From assembly GCA_963826105.1 (NCBI GenBank), contig CAWGWA010000008.1, positions 124,001 to 188,000 of the forward strand: a stretch of 64,000 nucleotides of DNA. The letters run 5' to 3'. The position numbers and the translations under genes were made by a program. Below the pieces are notes generated by a model, which worked only from the letters and a program-made list of their open reading frames with translations, did no database searches and was not told the origin of the DNA. This DNA comes from WHTI01 sp963826105 (lineage in GTDB: Bacteria; Actinomycetota; CADDZG01; WHSQ01). Of the stretch, positions 7,038 through 15,082 are shown piece after piece (the stretch's first letter is position 1; every line of letters begins with the position of its first letter).

Positions 7038-8588
7038 GAAACGGACACGGTCACGGAGTGGAACCCGGCGGCGCCGTCGGGATGGGGTGGAGTCTCCTCG
7101 GCCGGCTGGGTCTCCCCCTCGCCATCGGTGGCACGGCACATCACCACGACGTCTCCGGCTCCCCCCGGTGTCCACCGGTACGCCCATTGACGCCAGGAGT
7201 ACGGGGATAGCGGCCGCTTGAGGATCGCTTCGTCCCAGGTCGACCCCTCGTCCGTCGAGACCTCGACCTTTGAGATACCGCGAGCTCCCGCCCATGCGAC
7301 CCCGGCCACCCAGGTCTCGTTCCCCGCGCCGGCCGCTCCGTCGTCGCCCGCGACATCGATCCTGGATGCGGTCTTCACCGCCGCGATGTCCGACCACCCT
7401 CGTTCCTGCCAGTAGCCCTGATAGTCGCCCGGCACTACTTCGATCTCCTGGATCCACTTCACGTTCTTCATCCCGTAGATGGCAGGGATCCGCACGCGAC
7501 AGGGGAATCCATGGCCCCGCTCAAGTGGTTCCCCGTTCTGCGAAACCGCGAGGAGCACCGAACCATCCAGGGCGAGTTCCAGTGGGATGGAGTCCGAGTA
7601 TCCATCCGCTGCGCGGAACACGACGTCCATCGCGCCCGGATGCGGTCGAGCAGCGTCTAGGACCTCGGACAAACGCACGCCACCCCACGCGGAGTTGCCG
7701 ACGAGGTTCCCGCCGATCTCATTCGATACGCAACTGAGGGTCACGTACTCCTCGACGATCTCGAAGGACTCGCTGGAGGCTCTCGAACGTGTATCTCGAC
7801 GGTTCGTCGACCTCGCCGTGTACGCGCAGACCCCACGACGACGCGTCGACCGACGGCTGCACGAGGTTGATGTCGACGACGTAGTGATCGGCCGCGCTGG
7901 TTATCTCGGGAGACAGACCGGGGACGTCGGGGAAGTCAGGGTCACCGGGATCGTTCACTCGCTGACCGGGGGTCACGAGATCGACATCGGTGTCCGGACC
8001 CGAGAGCCTCGACGACAGGGCGCGAACGACTGCGGCACCGGCTCCAAGCCCAACCGTCGCAAGGAGGCCGACGCGCAAGGCCCGGCGACGGCCCTGATCG
8101 GGGTCGTCAGCCGCGGAGAGGCCTCGATTGGTCGCTCGCGCCACGTAGACGTAAAGAGGTATCGCCAGAACCGATCCGATCGCCGTCTCGACGATCGAGG
8201 CGGAGATCGAGGGCGACGTCATCGAAGCAGCGAAGGCGGCGACCGCAAGGAATCCCCCTGCGAGGTAAGGCCGCAGGACATCGTCCTTCTTGGTCCGTTC
8301 CAATGCTTCGGCTCCCAGAACGATCGCGATGACGATCGCGCTGATGGTTAGGAGTCGGCGGGCCCAGTGACCGAGCGTCTCGATGAAGAACGTCGCGAGA
8401 TCGCCGGGGGTCGCGCGCAGGACGCGCTCGGCGATCGCTTGAGGGGCGAACGGCGCACGATCGAAGACCGTCGATACCCCCCACAGAAGAACGAGCGCCG
8501 AGGCCGCGGCGATGCCACCGGCGATCCGTGCGTGGTTCCGACCTAGATCCGAGCCGACCTCGCGAGGCGGGGCTTCCTGGACGTCCAT
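7034..8588 (-). pseudogene. Membrane-anchored sulfite-oxidase-family molybdoenzyme, split by a frameshift
   Basis: Two frames together encode one protein of about 517 residues. Frame 1 (start ATG 8588) gives four or five membrane helices and an extracytoplasmic stretch ending ...YTFESLQ. Frame 2 continues ESFEIVEEYVTLSCVSNEIGG, containing the Cys that ligates molybdenum in the sulfite-oxidase/YedY family, then the Mo-cofactor domain (RVRIPAIYGMKNVKWI) and a C-terminal Ig-like dimerisation domain. Removing one base near 7769-7776 restores a single frame, whereas as given frame 1 ends after RDPQLRIE at 7719. This could be a sequencing error or a real mutation; the domains look otherwise intact. 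Members oxidise sulfite or reduce S-oxides at the cell surface. The long membrane-helix N terminus is common in actinobacterial members. Confidence 0.75.
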
Positions 8589-8631
8589 CGGTCCATTGTG
8601 AGGTCCGCCGAGGATTAAGTCGGGGCTATGG

Positions 8632-9231
8632 CTACCAGCCCCGCTCCCTCCACTCCTCGAGATGGGGCTTCTCCGTACCGATCGTGGTGTCGTCCCCGTG
8701 CCCCGGATAGACCCGCGTGGCATCCGGCAAGGTGAACAGCTTGGCCTCGATCGCTTCGATGATCTGGGCGAAGGCCTCTTTCTTACCCCATGTATTGCCG
8801 GGGCCTCCCGGGAACAACGTGTCGCCGGAGATGAGGTGCTCCCCTATAAGAAGACAGATGCCACCGTCGGTGTGTCCCGGGGTGAAGAGAACCTGCGCTT
8901 CGCGATCGCCGAAGTGGATCGTGTCGCCATCGGCGATCTTTCGATTGACCGCCACCGGGTAGTCCTCGCCCTCATCCGCGTAGACCGGTACGCCCAATCG
9001 TTCGACCAAGGTCGGGAGGGCCTGGACGTGATCCGCGTGCCCATGGGTCTGGACGATCCCGACTATGTTGGCGCCCTTACAAGCATCGAGGATCGTCTCG
9101 GCCTCGAAGCAGCCGTCGATCAGCAGCGCGTCGTGAGTCCCCGGACATTCGAGCACGTAGACGTTGTTCTCCATGTCGCCCACCCGGATCTTCCGGAGGA
9201 TCAGGTCGTCTCCTTCATAGTGGTGATTGAT
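8632..9231 (-). CDS. Metallo-beta-lactamase-fold hydrolase (glyoxalase II-like)
   Basis: About 200 residues with the full metal site: THGHADHV (HxHxDH), GHTDGG, SGDTLF and PGHGDDTTIG near the C terminus. These are features of glyoxalase II-like thioester hydrolases, and the conserved end TEKPHL is typical of short actinobacterial members. The start is unclear. No ATG, GTG or TTG is in frame near the expected N terminus HHYEGDDL; the candidates are GTG 9294, which would overlap ygfZ by 47 bp, and an internal ATG that removes the first beta strand. An ATC at 9229-9231 lies 7 nt after AGGGG and would give the expected N terminus, so I list that end with low certainty. Confidence 0.8.
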   Translation of the reverse strand: MNHHYEGDDLILRKIRVGDMENNVYVLECPGTHDALLIDGCFEAETILDACKGANIVGIVQTHGHADHVQALPTLVERLGVPVYADEGEDYPVAVNRKIADGDTIHFGDREAQVLFTPGHTDGGICLLIGEHLISGDTLFPGGPGNTWGKKEAFAQIIEAIEAKLFTLPDATRVYPGHGDDTTIGTEKPHLEEWRERGW

Positions 9232-9247
9232 CTCATGTCCCCTTTGT

Positions 9248-10102
9248 TCAAGCGATAACGGTTGCGTCGACTGCGCCGACCGAGACCTTGGCACCAGGCT
9301 CGATCGTGTGCTTGAGGATAGCGAGTGCTCGCCTCCCGGCGGCAGAGGTCACGGTGCCGGCGGACTCACCTTCGAACGACACGTCTTGTCCCACCGACAT
9401 CTCCCCCGTCGACTCCAATGACCGAACCTTCTTGTTCACCTTGCCCCGGAAATGGATCTTGGCCACCGTTTCTTGTCCGACGTAGCAACCCTTCTCGAAA
9501 TCGAGAGCACCGAAGTCCTCGAGCCGCGCTTCCTGAGGGATCGTCGACGTGTCCATGTCGCGGCCCCAGAGTGGGATCCCGGCTTCGATCCGCAGCGCTT
9601 CGAGTTCGTCCTCCCCTATCTCGGTTGCGTCGCCGGAAACCGTCGCGATCGCGGACGGCACTCCGTCGCGTGGGAGCCAGACATACCCGGCCGGGGTGCC
9701 GAAAGTCATCGTTTCGTTCGCGACGGCATCAGGGAGCGCAGCAGCGACCTCGCGCCATCCATCCCCGACGAGGAGCAGTAGGCCGAGCTCGTCGGTCACA
9801 TCGGTGATCTCGACTTGCGTGGCGAAGATGTAGCGCTGGAACTCCGAAGGGAAGGTCGCCCGCAGGCTCCCTTCGAAGTGGGCCAGGATCTCGTCCTCGG
9901 TGGCAACCGCCTCGAAGAACCCGACCATCCGTCCCTTGGCGGTCAGCATCGCCGCCGCACGGGACTCGCCGGCCGCGATGTCCTCGAAACCATTGGTAAC
10001 GATCTGATGGAGGAACCAGGCGCGCTGAGGACCAGAGAAGCGCAGCTTCCCCCGGCTCGACCTGTCGGCAAATCGCATCTTCTTCCTCACGACGTCGCTC
10101 AT
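9248..10102 (-). CDS. ygfZ: YgfZ/GcvT-domain tRNA-modifying and Fe-S repair protein
   Basis: 284 residues. The diagnostic KGCYVGQET motif, with its conserved Cys, is present about two thirds along, within a GcvT-like folate-binding fold (RSSRGKLRFSGPQRAWFLHQIVTN at the N terminus is split here only for reading). YgfZ proteins help maintain Fe-S enzymes such as MiaB in a folate-dependent way. The ATG at 10102 is preceded by GAGG. It is divergent from the acyl-CoA dehydrogenase at 10124 with only 21 bp between the starts, so the promoters must overlap the coding ends or be back to back. Confidence 0.85.
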   Translation of the reverse strand: MSDVVRKKMRFADRSSRGKLRFSGPQRAWFLHQIVTNGFEDIAAGESRAAAMLTAKGRMVGFFEAVATEDEILAHFEGSLRATFPSEFQRYIFATQVEITDVTDELGLLLLVGDGWREVAAALPDAVANETMTFGTPAGYVWLPRDGVPSAIATVSGDATEIGEDELEALRIEAGIPLWGRDMDTSTIPQEARLEDFGALDFEKGCYVGQETVAKIHFRGKVNKKVRSLESTGEMSVGQDVSFEGESAGTVTSAAGRRALAILKHTIEPGAKVSVGAVDATVIA

Positions 10103-10107
10103 TCTTC

Positions 10108-10113
10108 TATCCT
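10108..10113 (+). promoter_or_regulatory. Candidate -10 box for the acyl-CoA dehydrogenase gene
   Basis: TATCCT lies 10 nt before the ATG at 10124. There is no Shine-Dalgarno, so the 5' leader would be only a few nucleotides. The box lies inside the 21-bp space between two divergent start codons. Confidence 0.4.
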
Positions 10114-10123
10114 CAACCACATC

Positions 10124-11275
10124 ATGGACCTCACCCTTTCCGCCGAGCACCATGCGATCCGCGACGCCGCACGGGCCTTCGTCGCCGGCGAGGTGCTCCC
10201 CCACGTCCGAGAATGGGACCGGAGCGAGGAGATGGACCGCTCGATCGTCGGGAAACTGGCCGAGATCGGGTTCCTCGGCGGTCCGATCCCGGAAGCGTAC
10301 GGGGGTTCGGGGCTCGACAACCTCTCCTACTGCCTGATCATCGAGGAACTCGGCAAGGGGGACTCGTCGGTTCGAGGTGTGATCTCGGTCAACGTCGGTC
10401 TCGTCGGCAAGACGATCCTCAAGTGGGGCACCGAAGACCAGAAGAAGGAGTGGTTGCCGGCGCTGTGCTCCGGCGACGCTCTCGGGTGCTACGCACTGAC
10501 GGAGCCGGGCGCAGGTTCGGACGCGGCTGCGCTGAGTACCAAGGCGGTGCGAGACGACGACTCCTGGGTCCTTTCGGGGACCAAGATGTTCATCACGAAC
10601 GGTGGCTGGGCGACCCACGCGCTCGTCTTCGCACGCACCGGCGAGGATGGGCCGCGCGGCATCACCTGTTTCGTGGTCGATACCTCGACCGAGGGATTCT
10701 CGACCACTCCCGTAAAGGGGAAGCTCGGCCTACGGGCACAGGACACGGCCGAGCTGGTTCTTGACGAGGTACGCGTGTCTGATGCCAACCGCCTCGGGGA
10801 TGAAGGGGCCGGATTCAAGGTGGCGATGTCGGCACTCGACACCGGACGGATGTCGCTGGCGTCTGGATGCGTGGGGATCGCGCAAGGCTGCCTCGAGGCT
10901 TCGGTCGCCTACGCCAAGGAACGGGAGACGTTCGGGAACCCGATCGCGAGATACCAGTTGATCCAGGAACTCCTAGCCGACATGGCGGTGGAAACCGAGG
11001 CCGCGCGCTTGCTCGTGTGGAAGGTCGCGGCGATGGCCGACGCTGGCGAGAAGCACACACTCGAGTCGTCGCACGCGAAGTACTTCGCTTCGGAGGTCGC
11101 CGTGCGAGCGGCCAACTCCGCGGTTCAGATCTTCGGAGGCTACGGATACATCGATGAGTATCCAGTTGGGAAGTACCTGCGCGACGCACGCGTCACCACG
11201 CTGTACGAAGGAACCTCGCAGATCCAGAAGCTGATCATCGGTCGAGCTCTGACCGGAGAGAGCGCCTTTAGCTAG
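10124..11275 (+). CDS. Acyl-CoA dehydrogenase
   Basis: 383-residue flavoprotein of the short/branched-chain acyl-CoA dehydrogenase type. Visible are the FAD/substrate motif CYALTEPGAGSDAAAL, GTKMFITNGGWA, and the C-terminal LYEGTSQIQKLIIGR, whose Glu aligns with the catalytic base of medium-chain dehydrogenase (Glu376). It performs the first beta-oxidation step and passes electrons to ETF. The ATG at 10124 begins the conserved N-terminal helix (LTLSAEHHAIRDAARAF). It stands alone on the plus strand, facing the SCP2-hydrolase gene tail to tail. Confidence 0.9.
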   Translation: MDLTLSAEHHAIRDAARAFVAGEVLPHVREWDRSEEMDRSIVGKLAEIGFLGGPIPEAYGGSGLDNLSYCLIIEELGKGDSSVRGVISVNVGLVGKTILKWGTEDQKKEWLPALCSGDALGCYALTEPGAGSDAAALSTKAVRDDDSWVLSGTKMFITNGGWATHALVFARTGEDGPRGITCFVVDTSTEGFSTTPVKGKLGLRAQDTAELVLDEVRVSDANRLGDEGAGFKVAMSALDTGRMSLASGCVGIAQGCLEASVAYAKERETFGNPIARYQLIQELLADMAVETEAARLLVWKVAAMADAGEKHTLESSHAKYFASEVAVRAANSAVQIFGGYGYIDEYPVGKYLRDARVTTLYEGTSQIQKLIIGRALTGESAFS

Positions 11276-12479
11276 CGACGTCTTCGGCTGAGAATCTCCG
11301 ACCGGAGACCTTCCCGAAGAACCCGAGCAAGCGGTCGGCCGTCATCAACGGGTGCTCGATCTGGGGCACGTGGCCGCAGTCGTCCCACACCTCAACCTCA
11401 GCAGAAGGCAACTCCCGCTGGACGCGGCCCCCGAATCGAGGCGTTATCAGTGCGTCCTTGGCCCCATAGATGAACAATGCGGGCGTCTGCATCATCCTCA
11501 GCCGAGCCCAGAACCCCGCATCCCCCAACGGCTCATCGAGATAGATGTGTCGGGCGGCGGCAAAAAACGCCATCCGGGTGCGCGGGGAGCGCCACGACGT
11601 GAGGAAGTCATCCGTCGCCGCCTCGTACCAGCCCTGCTGAAGCACCTCCGGGTCGGCGAACAACTGCCTCAATCCTGAGATGATCTGAGCGCGTGGAAGG
11701 CGCGGCGCGAAGAACCCGAGCTCCGGGCGCGCCAGCTTCACCAGCCACAAGGCCGGACGGGTCGAGAAAGCCGCGGCAGGACACAGGCAGGCGATCGCCT
11801 TGGCGCGCTCGGGCTCGAGCATCGCGATCTCCATCGCCACTCTCCCGCCCATCGAGTTGCCGGCGAACATCGCGGACTGATAGCCGAGAACGTCGAGGAA
11901 CTCGATCATCGATGACGCAAGGAACTCGGCGTCGTATCGGGCCCGCGGCTTGCTCGATGCTCCGAACCCCGGGAGGTCGACGGCGATAACCCGATAATGA
12001 CGGGCAAGCTCGGGAACGACAGTCAGCCATGAGGACTTCGTCGCACCCAGACCGTGCATGAGGATCACTGGTTCCGCCGACGGGTCACCTGCGAACAACG
12101 TCGAGACTCGCGCTCGGCCGACCTTGACCATCTCGATCGAGTACTCGAGACCGCCGGCATCGGGTCGTTCGAACATCGTTTCGAACCGAAGAGCCTTCTC
12201 GATGCTGCCCCGGACGTTCAGATCACCGTTGGCGAACGCTTCGATGCCGGACAGCTTCCCCTCGTACATCGCCTTCCAGACATCGGCCGGCGCGAAGATC
12301 TCGGCGTCCGGCCGACCCGAGGGTTTACCCACGGTGCACGTGCCGTCGCGGACCACGACATCGCGCGGGTAAGCGCGACCTACGTGTAGCCGCCACCGCC
12401 CCTCGAGAGGATCGCCTCCATCCGTCGAGTAGCGGCGGGGCAGTCCGTCGATGAGAGCACCGGTACCATCCCCCGCCAT
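11268..12479 (-). CDS. SCP2-like lipid-binding domain fused to alpha/beta hydrolase
   Basis: 403 residues. Residues ~20-115 resemble the SCP2 sterol-carrier fold (DVWKAMYEGKLSGIEAFANG and following). Residues ~135-395 are a complete alpha/beta hydrolase with LMHGLGATKSSW, nucleophile elbow GNSMGG, acid GAKDALI and His in CGHVPQIEHP. A lipid-binding domain joined to a hydrolase suggests an esterase or lipase acting on hydrophobic acyl or sterol esters. The start at ATG 12479 is supported by a TAAGGT box 7 nt upstream; a longer reading to 12701 would run over the neighbouring gene. The flanking acyl-CoA dehydrogenases fit a lipid-breakdown role. Confidence 0.8.
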   Translation of the reverse strand: MAGDGTGALIDGLPRRYSTDGGDPLEGRWRLHVGRAYPRDVVVRDGTCTVGKPSGRPDAEIFAPADVWKAMYEGKLSGIEAFANGDLNVRGSIEKALRFETMFERPDAGGLEYSIEMVKVGRARVSTLFAGDPSAEPVILMHGLGATKSSWLTVVPELARHYRVIAVDLPGFGASSKPRARYDAEFLASSMIEFLDVLGYQSAMFAGNSMGGRVAMEIAMLEPERAKAIACLCPAAAFSTRPALWLVKLARPELGFFAPRLPRAQIISGLRQLFADPEVLQQGWYEAATDDFLTSWRSPRTRMAFFAAARHIYLDEPLGDAGFWARLRMMQTPALFIYGAKDALITPRFGGRVQRELPSAEVEVWDDCGHVPQIEHPLMTADRLLGFFGKVSGRRFSAEDVAS

Positions 12480-12486
12480 GCGTCTC

Positions 12487-12492
12487 ACCTTA
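12487..12492 (-). promoter_or_regulatory. Candidate leaderless -10 box of the SCP2-hydrolase gene
   Basis: TAAGGT on the minus strand, 7 nt before the ATG at 12479, without a Shine-Dalgarno. Confidence 0.4.
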
Positions 12493-12547
12493 CCCGTGAG
12501 CCAAGCCCCAAACTCGGTTTCCCAACCGCCGGATCTCGAACGACTGC

Positions 12548-13633
12548 CTAGTCCGCCAAGAGTTCGGCGGCGAGCGCGCCACGTTGGATCGACGGATGTC
12601 CGTCGAAGGACTCGATCCACTCGGCGCGCTTGTAATAGCGATGGAGGATGTGCTCCCAGGTGAACCCGATACCTCCGTGAACCTGGATAGAACGTTCGCA
12701 CGCGGCAACCGCGGACGTGGCGGCCTGTGCCTTGGCCGCGAGCACCGCTCGAGACGCATTCTCATCACCGGTGGCGACGCACCACGCAGCCCAGTAGGCG
12801 AGCGATCGCGATAACTCGGTATCCATGTAGATGTTCGAAACCTGGTGCGATACACCCTGATAGACGCCGATCGGCTTCCCGAACTGCTCGCGCGTCTTGA
12901 CGTGTTCCTGAGCGAGTTCCAGAGTGCGCTGGGCGATGCCTACCGCTTCGAGCGACAACGCGACGTAGGCGCGCAACCGGATCGTTTCGAGGACGGCCGG
13001 GGCATCGGCGGGCTCCACCAGCAACTGGGCCGTGGTGGCGTTGAGCGACAGGGTTCCCAGGCGACGCGTCGAGTCAACCGTGACGCCCGGATCCGAATCA
13101 ACCTCGACGAGGAAGAGGCCGAGCCCGTCAGCGCTCCGAGCGACCACCACCGCGTGCTCGACCGCGTTCAGATCGGGGACGAGGATCTTCTCTCCCGTGA
13201 GGGTCCAATCTCCCGCCGATCCCTCAGCCTTGGTGCCGCACGAAGCCAGGTCGTCGAGGGTCAACGGACCCCCCTCTTCGGCCCACGCGAACGTGACTGC
13301 AGCATCGCCGGCCACCACTTTCGCCAGGACGTCGCCGCTCAGCGCCGGCAGAGCGAGACCAACGGTGGAGAAATAGGGCCCGGGGTAGAGCGCGTAACCG
13401 GTCTCCTCGAAGACGACCGCTTCCTCGAGGAAGCCCATCCCGGCGCCCCCGTCATCTTCCGGGACCGATAAGCCGGTCCACCCCAGTTCGGCGATCTCCT
13501 TCCAGGAGCTTGGGTCCCAACCATCCTTCGACTGCGCAAGCTCCGCGACGCGCTCTGAGGGAAACCGCTTCGTTAAGAACTGTCTGGCTCCCGAACGAAG
13601 CATCTCCTGCTCTTCAGAGAAAGCGAAGTCCAT
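12548..13633 (-). CDS. Acyl-CoA dehydrogenase, FadE type, probable non-catalytic partner
   Basis: 361 residues with the acyl-CoA dehydrogenase fold (DFAFSEEQEMLRSGARQFL at the N terminus, CERSIQVHGGIGFTWEHILHR near the C terminus). In the segment matching the YEGTxQIQR end of medium-chain dehydrogenase it reads FDGHPSIQR, so the catalytic Glu position holds Asp. The substrate motif is also weak. Such degenerate subunits pair with an adjacent FadE in the alpha2beta2 heterotetramers of mycobacterial steroid side-chain oxidation. The gene follows the other fadE by 5 bp, as expected for partners. The heteromer is inferred from family knowledge, not proven here. Confidence 0.85.
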   Translation of the reverse strand: MDFAFSEEQEMLRSGARQFLTKRFPSERVAELAQSKDGWDPSSWKEIAELGWTGLSVPEDDGGAGMGFLEEAVVFEETGYALYPGPYFSTVGLALPALSGDVLAKVVAGDAAVTFAWAEEGGPLTLDDLASCGTKAEGSAGDWTLTGEKILVPDLNAVEHAVVVARSADGLGLFLVEVDSDPGVTVDSTRRLGTLSLNATTAQLLVEPADAPAVLETIRLRAYVALSLEAVGIAQRTLELAQEHVKTREQFGKPIGVYQGVSHQVSNIYMDTELSRSLAYWAAWCVATGDENASRAVLAAKAQAATSAVAACERSIQVHGGIGFTWEHILHRYYKRAEWIESFDGHPSIQRGALAAELLAD

Positions 13634-13638
13634 CTAGA

Positions 13639-14850
13639 TCACCGACTCTTCGGTAGGCCGAGGACGCGCTCGGCAACGATGTTGCGGAGCACTTCGGAGG
13701 TTCCCGCTTCGATCGTGTTGCCGCGCGACCGGAGCTGGTGGTACTGCCAGAAGCCGTTCCAGATCCCATCGTCGCCGTCGAGCTGCGCTTGCGGGCCGAG
13801 GATCTCGAGCGCGAGTTTGGTGAGCCGCTGGTTGGACTCGGACCAGTGGAGCTTCGCGATCGAACCCTCCGGGCCGGGGACACCGGTCTTCATCAATCCG
13901 GTGAGCGCTCGGTAGTTCGTGAAGCGGAGCGCCTGCAAGTCGATCCACTGCTGCGCGATCCGATCGCGAACCAGAGCGTCGTCGGCCGCAGTGGAACCGT
14001 TTTGTTCTGCGTCTCGTCGAGACGACCCGCTCCGTTTGGTTTCCTTGGCGAGCGCCATCAACTTGCGCACCTGGATCTCGAGCCGCGCGGTCAAGGCGAA
14101 GCCGAGCGTGCCGCGCTCGTGCATCAAGGTCGTCATACCGACACCCCAACCCCCGTTGATCTCACCCAATACGTTCGCGACAGGCACCCGTACGTCGCTG
14201 AAGAAAATCTCGTTGAACTCGGGGTCGCCGGTGATCTGGCGCAGGGGGCGGACCTCGATCCCGGGTGAGTGCATGTCAACGAGCATGTAAGTGATGCCTT
14301 TGTGCTTGGGGGCATCGGTGTCAGAGCGCGTCATGAGGATGCACCAGTCCGCTATGTGAGCGAACGAAGACCACACCTTCTGTCCGGAAACGACGAACTG
14401 GTCCCCGTCGCGGATCGCTTTGGTTCGGAGCGAGGCGAGGTCGGAACCGCTGCCGGGCTCCGAGAATCCCTGACACCAGACGTCCTCGCCCGAGAGGATC
14501 TTGGAGAGGTGCTTCTGCTTCTGCTCCTCGGTGCCGTGAACGATGATCGTGGGCCCGGCCATGCCGAGTCCGATGACTCCGATGTGTTCTGGGGTCTCGG
14601 CCCTCGCCGTCTCCTCGAGGAAGATCGCCTGATAGGTGTACGGAGCTCCGGCGCCTCCGTATTCCTTCGGCCACGTCAGCCCGGCGTACCCACCTTCGTA
14701 GAGCTTCTTGCTCCACGCGCGCGAGACATCTTCCTCATCGCGCCCGGCCGAGTGTTTTCGCGCCGCCCACCCCTCCGGAAGATTCTCGGCGATCCACTTG
14801 CGGAGTCCGGTCCGGAATGCGGCCTCTTCGGGTGTATCTCTGAAATCCAT
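13639..14850 (-). CDS. Acyl-CoA dehydrogenase, FadE type, with repeat-encoded insertion
   Basis: 403 residues: FAD-binding motif CQGFSEPGSGSDLASL (residues ~126-141), SGQKVWSSFAHIADW, and C-terminal IEAGTSEVLRNIVAERVLGLP. It is probably the partner of the downstream FadE in a heteromeric dehydrogenase for bulky acyl-CoAs. Residues ~273-283 (SGSSRRDAEQN region) are encoded by a copy of a hairpin repeat found elsewhere in this window. They fall between the helices ending LMALAKETK and beginning DDALVRDRIAQ, where related enzymes have a short loop, so they probably form a surface loop. The ATG at 14850 has AAGGAAG upstream. It is divergent from the Mce operon. Confidence 0.88.
   Translation of the reverse strand: MDFRDTPEEAAFRTGLRKWIAENLPEGWAARKHSAGRDEEDVSRAWSKKLYEGGYAGLTWPKEYGGAGAPYTYQAIFLEETARAETPEHIGVIGLGMAGPTIIVHGTEEQKQKHLSKILSGEDVWCQGFSEPGSGSDLASLRTKAIRDGDQFVVSGQKVWSSFAHIADWCILMTRSDTDAPKHKGITYMLVDMHSPGIEVRPLRQITGDPEFNEIFFSDVRVPVANVLGEINGGWGVGMTTLMHERGTLGFALTARLEIQVRKLMALAKETKRSGSSRRDAEQNGSTAADDALVRDRIAQQWIDLQALRFTNYRALTGLMKTGVPGPEGSIAKLHWSESNQRLTKLALEILGPQAQLDGDDGIWNGFWQYHQLRSRGNTIEAGTSEVLRNIVAERVLGLPKSR
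14002..14032 (+). repeat. Hairpin repeat copy inside fadE
   Basis: Begins TTGTTCTGCGTC and continues with stem TCGTC-GA-GACGA then CCCGCT. It matches the 61530 copy at 27 of 32 positions. Four of the five differences are two compensatory base-pair changes (C-G to T-A) within the stem. It lies in the fadE coding sequence without breaking the frame. Confidence 0.7.
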
Positions 14851-15082
14851 CGGGGCATCTTCCTTCTGGCTCGGACGCTAAGCAAACTACAGGTGTCGAT
14901 CCGGCGAGTCGGACCCAACCGGGGAACCCTATAGACGTCTCGGCCCCACGCGCGGACAATGCCACTTCCGGCAGGATGGGCGCGCTCCCAAGCGAATACC
15001 TGAAGTGACGGGTAGGCTCGCTTCGAGAACCGCGTGGCATGCCGGGCGGCGAGCCACATCGAAGCCGGATCTGGGGGAGCAG
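14851..15082. other. Intergenic region between fadE and the Mce operon
   Basis: 232 bp between divergent operons. On the plus strand a GGGGGAG Shine-Dalgarno precedes the ATPase start, and TAGGCT at 15013-15018 is a possible -10 without a clear -35. On the minus strand AAGGAAG precedes fadE. A perfect 8-bp palindrome AGACGTCT lies at 14933-14940. No KstR-type operator was recognised. Confidence 0.45.
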
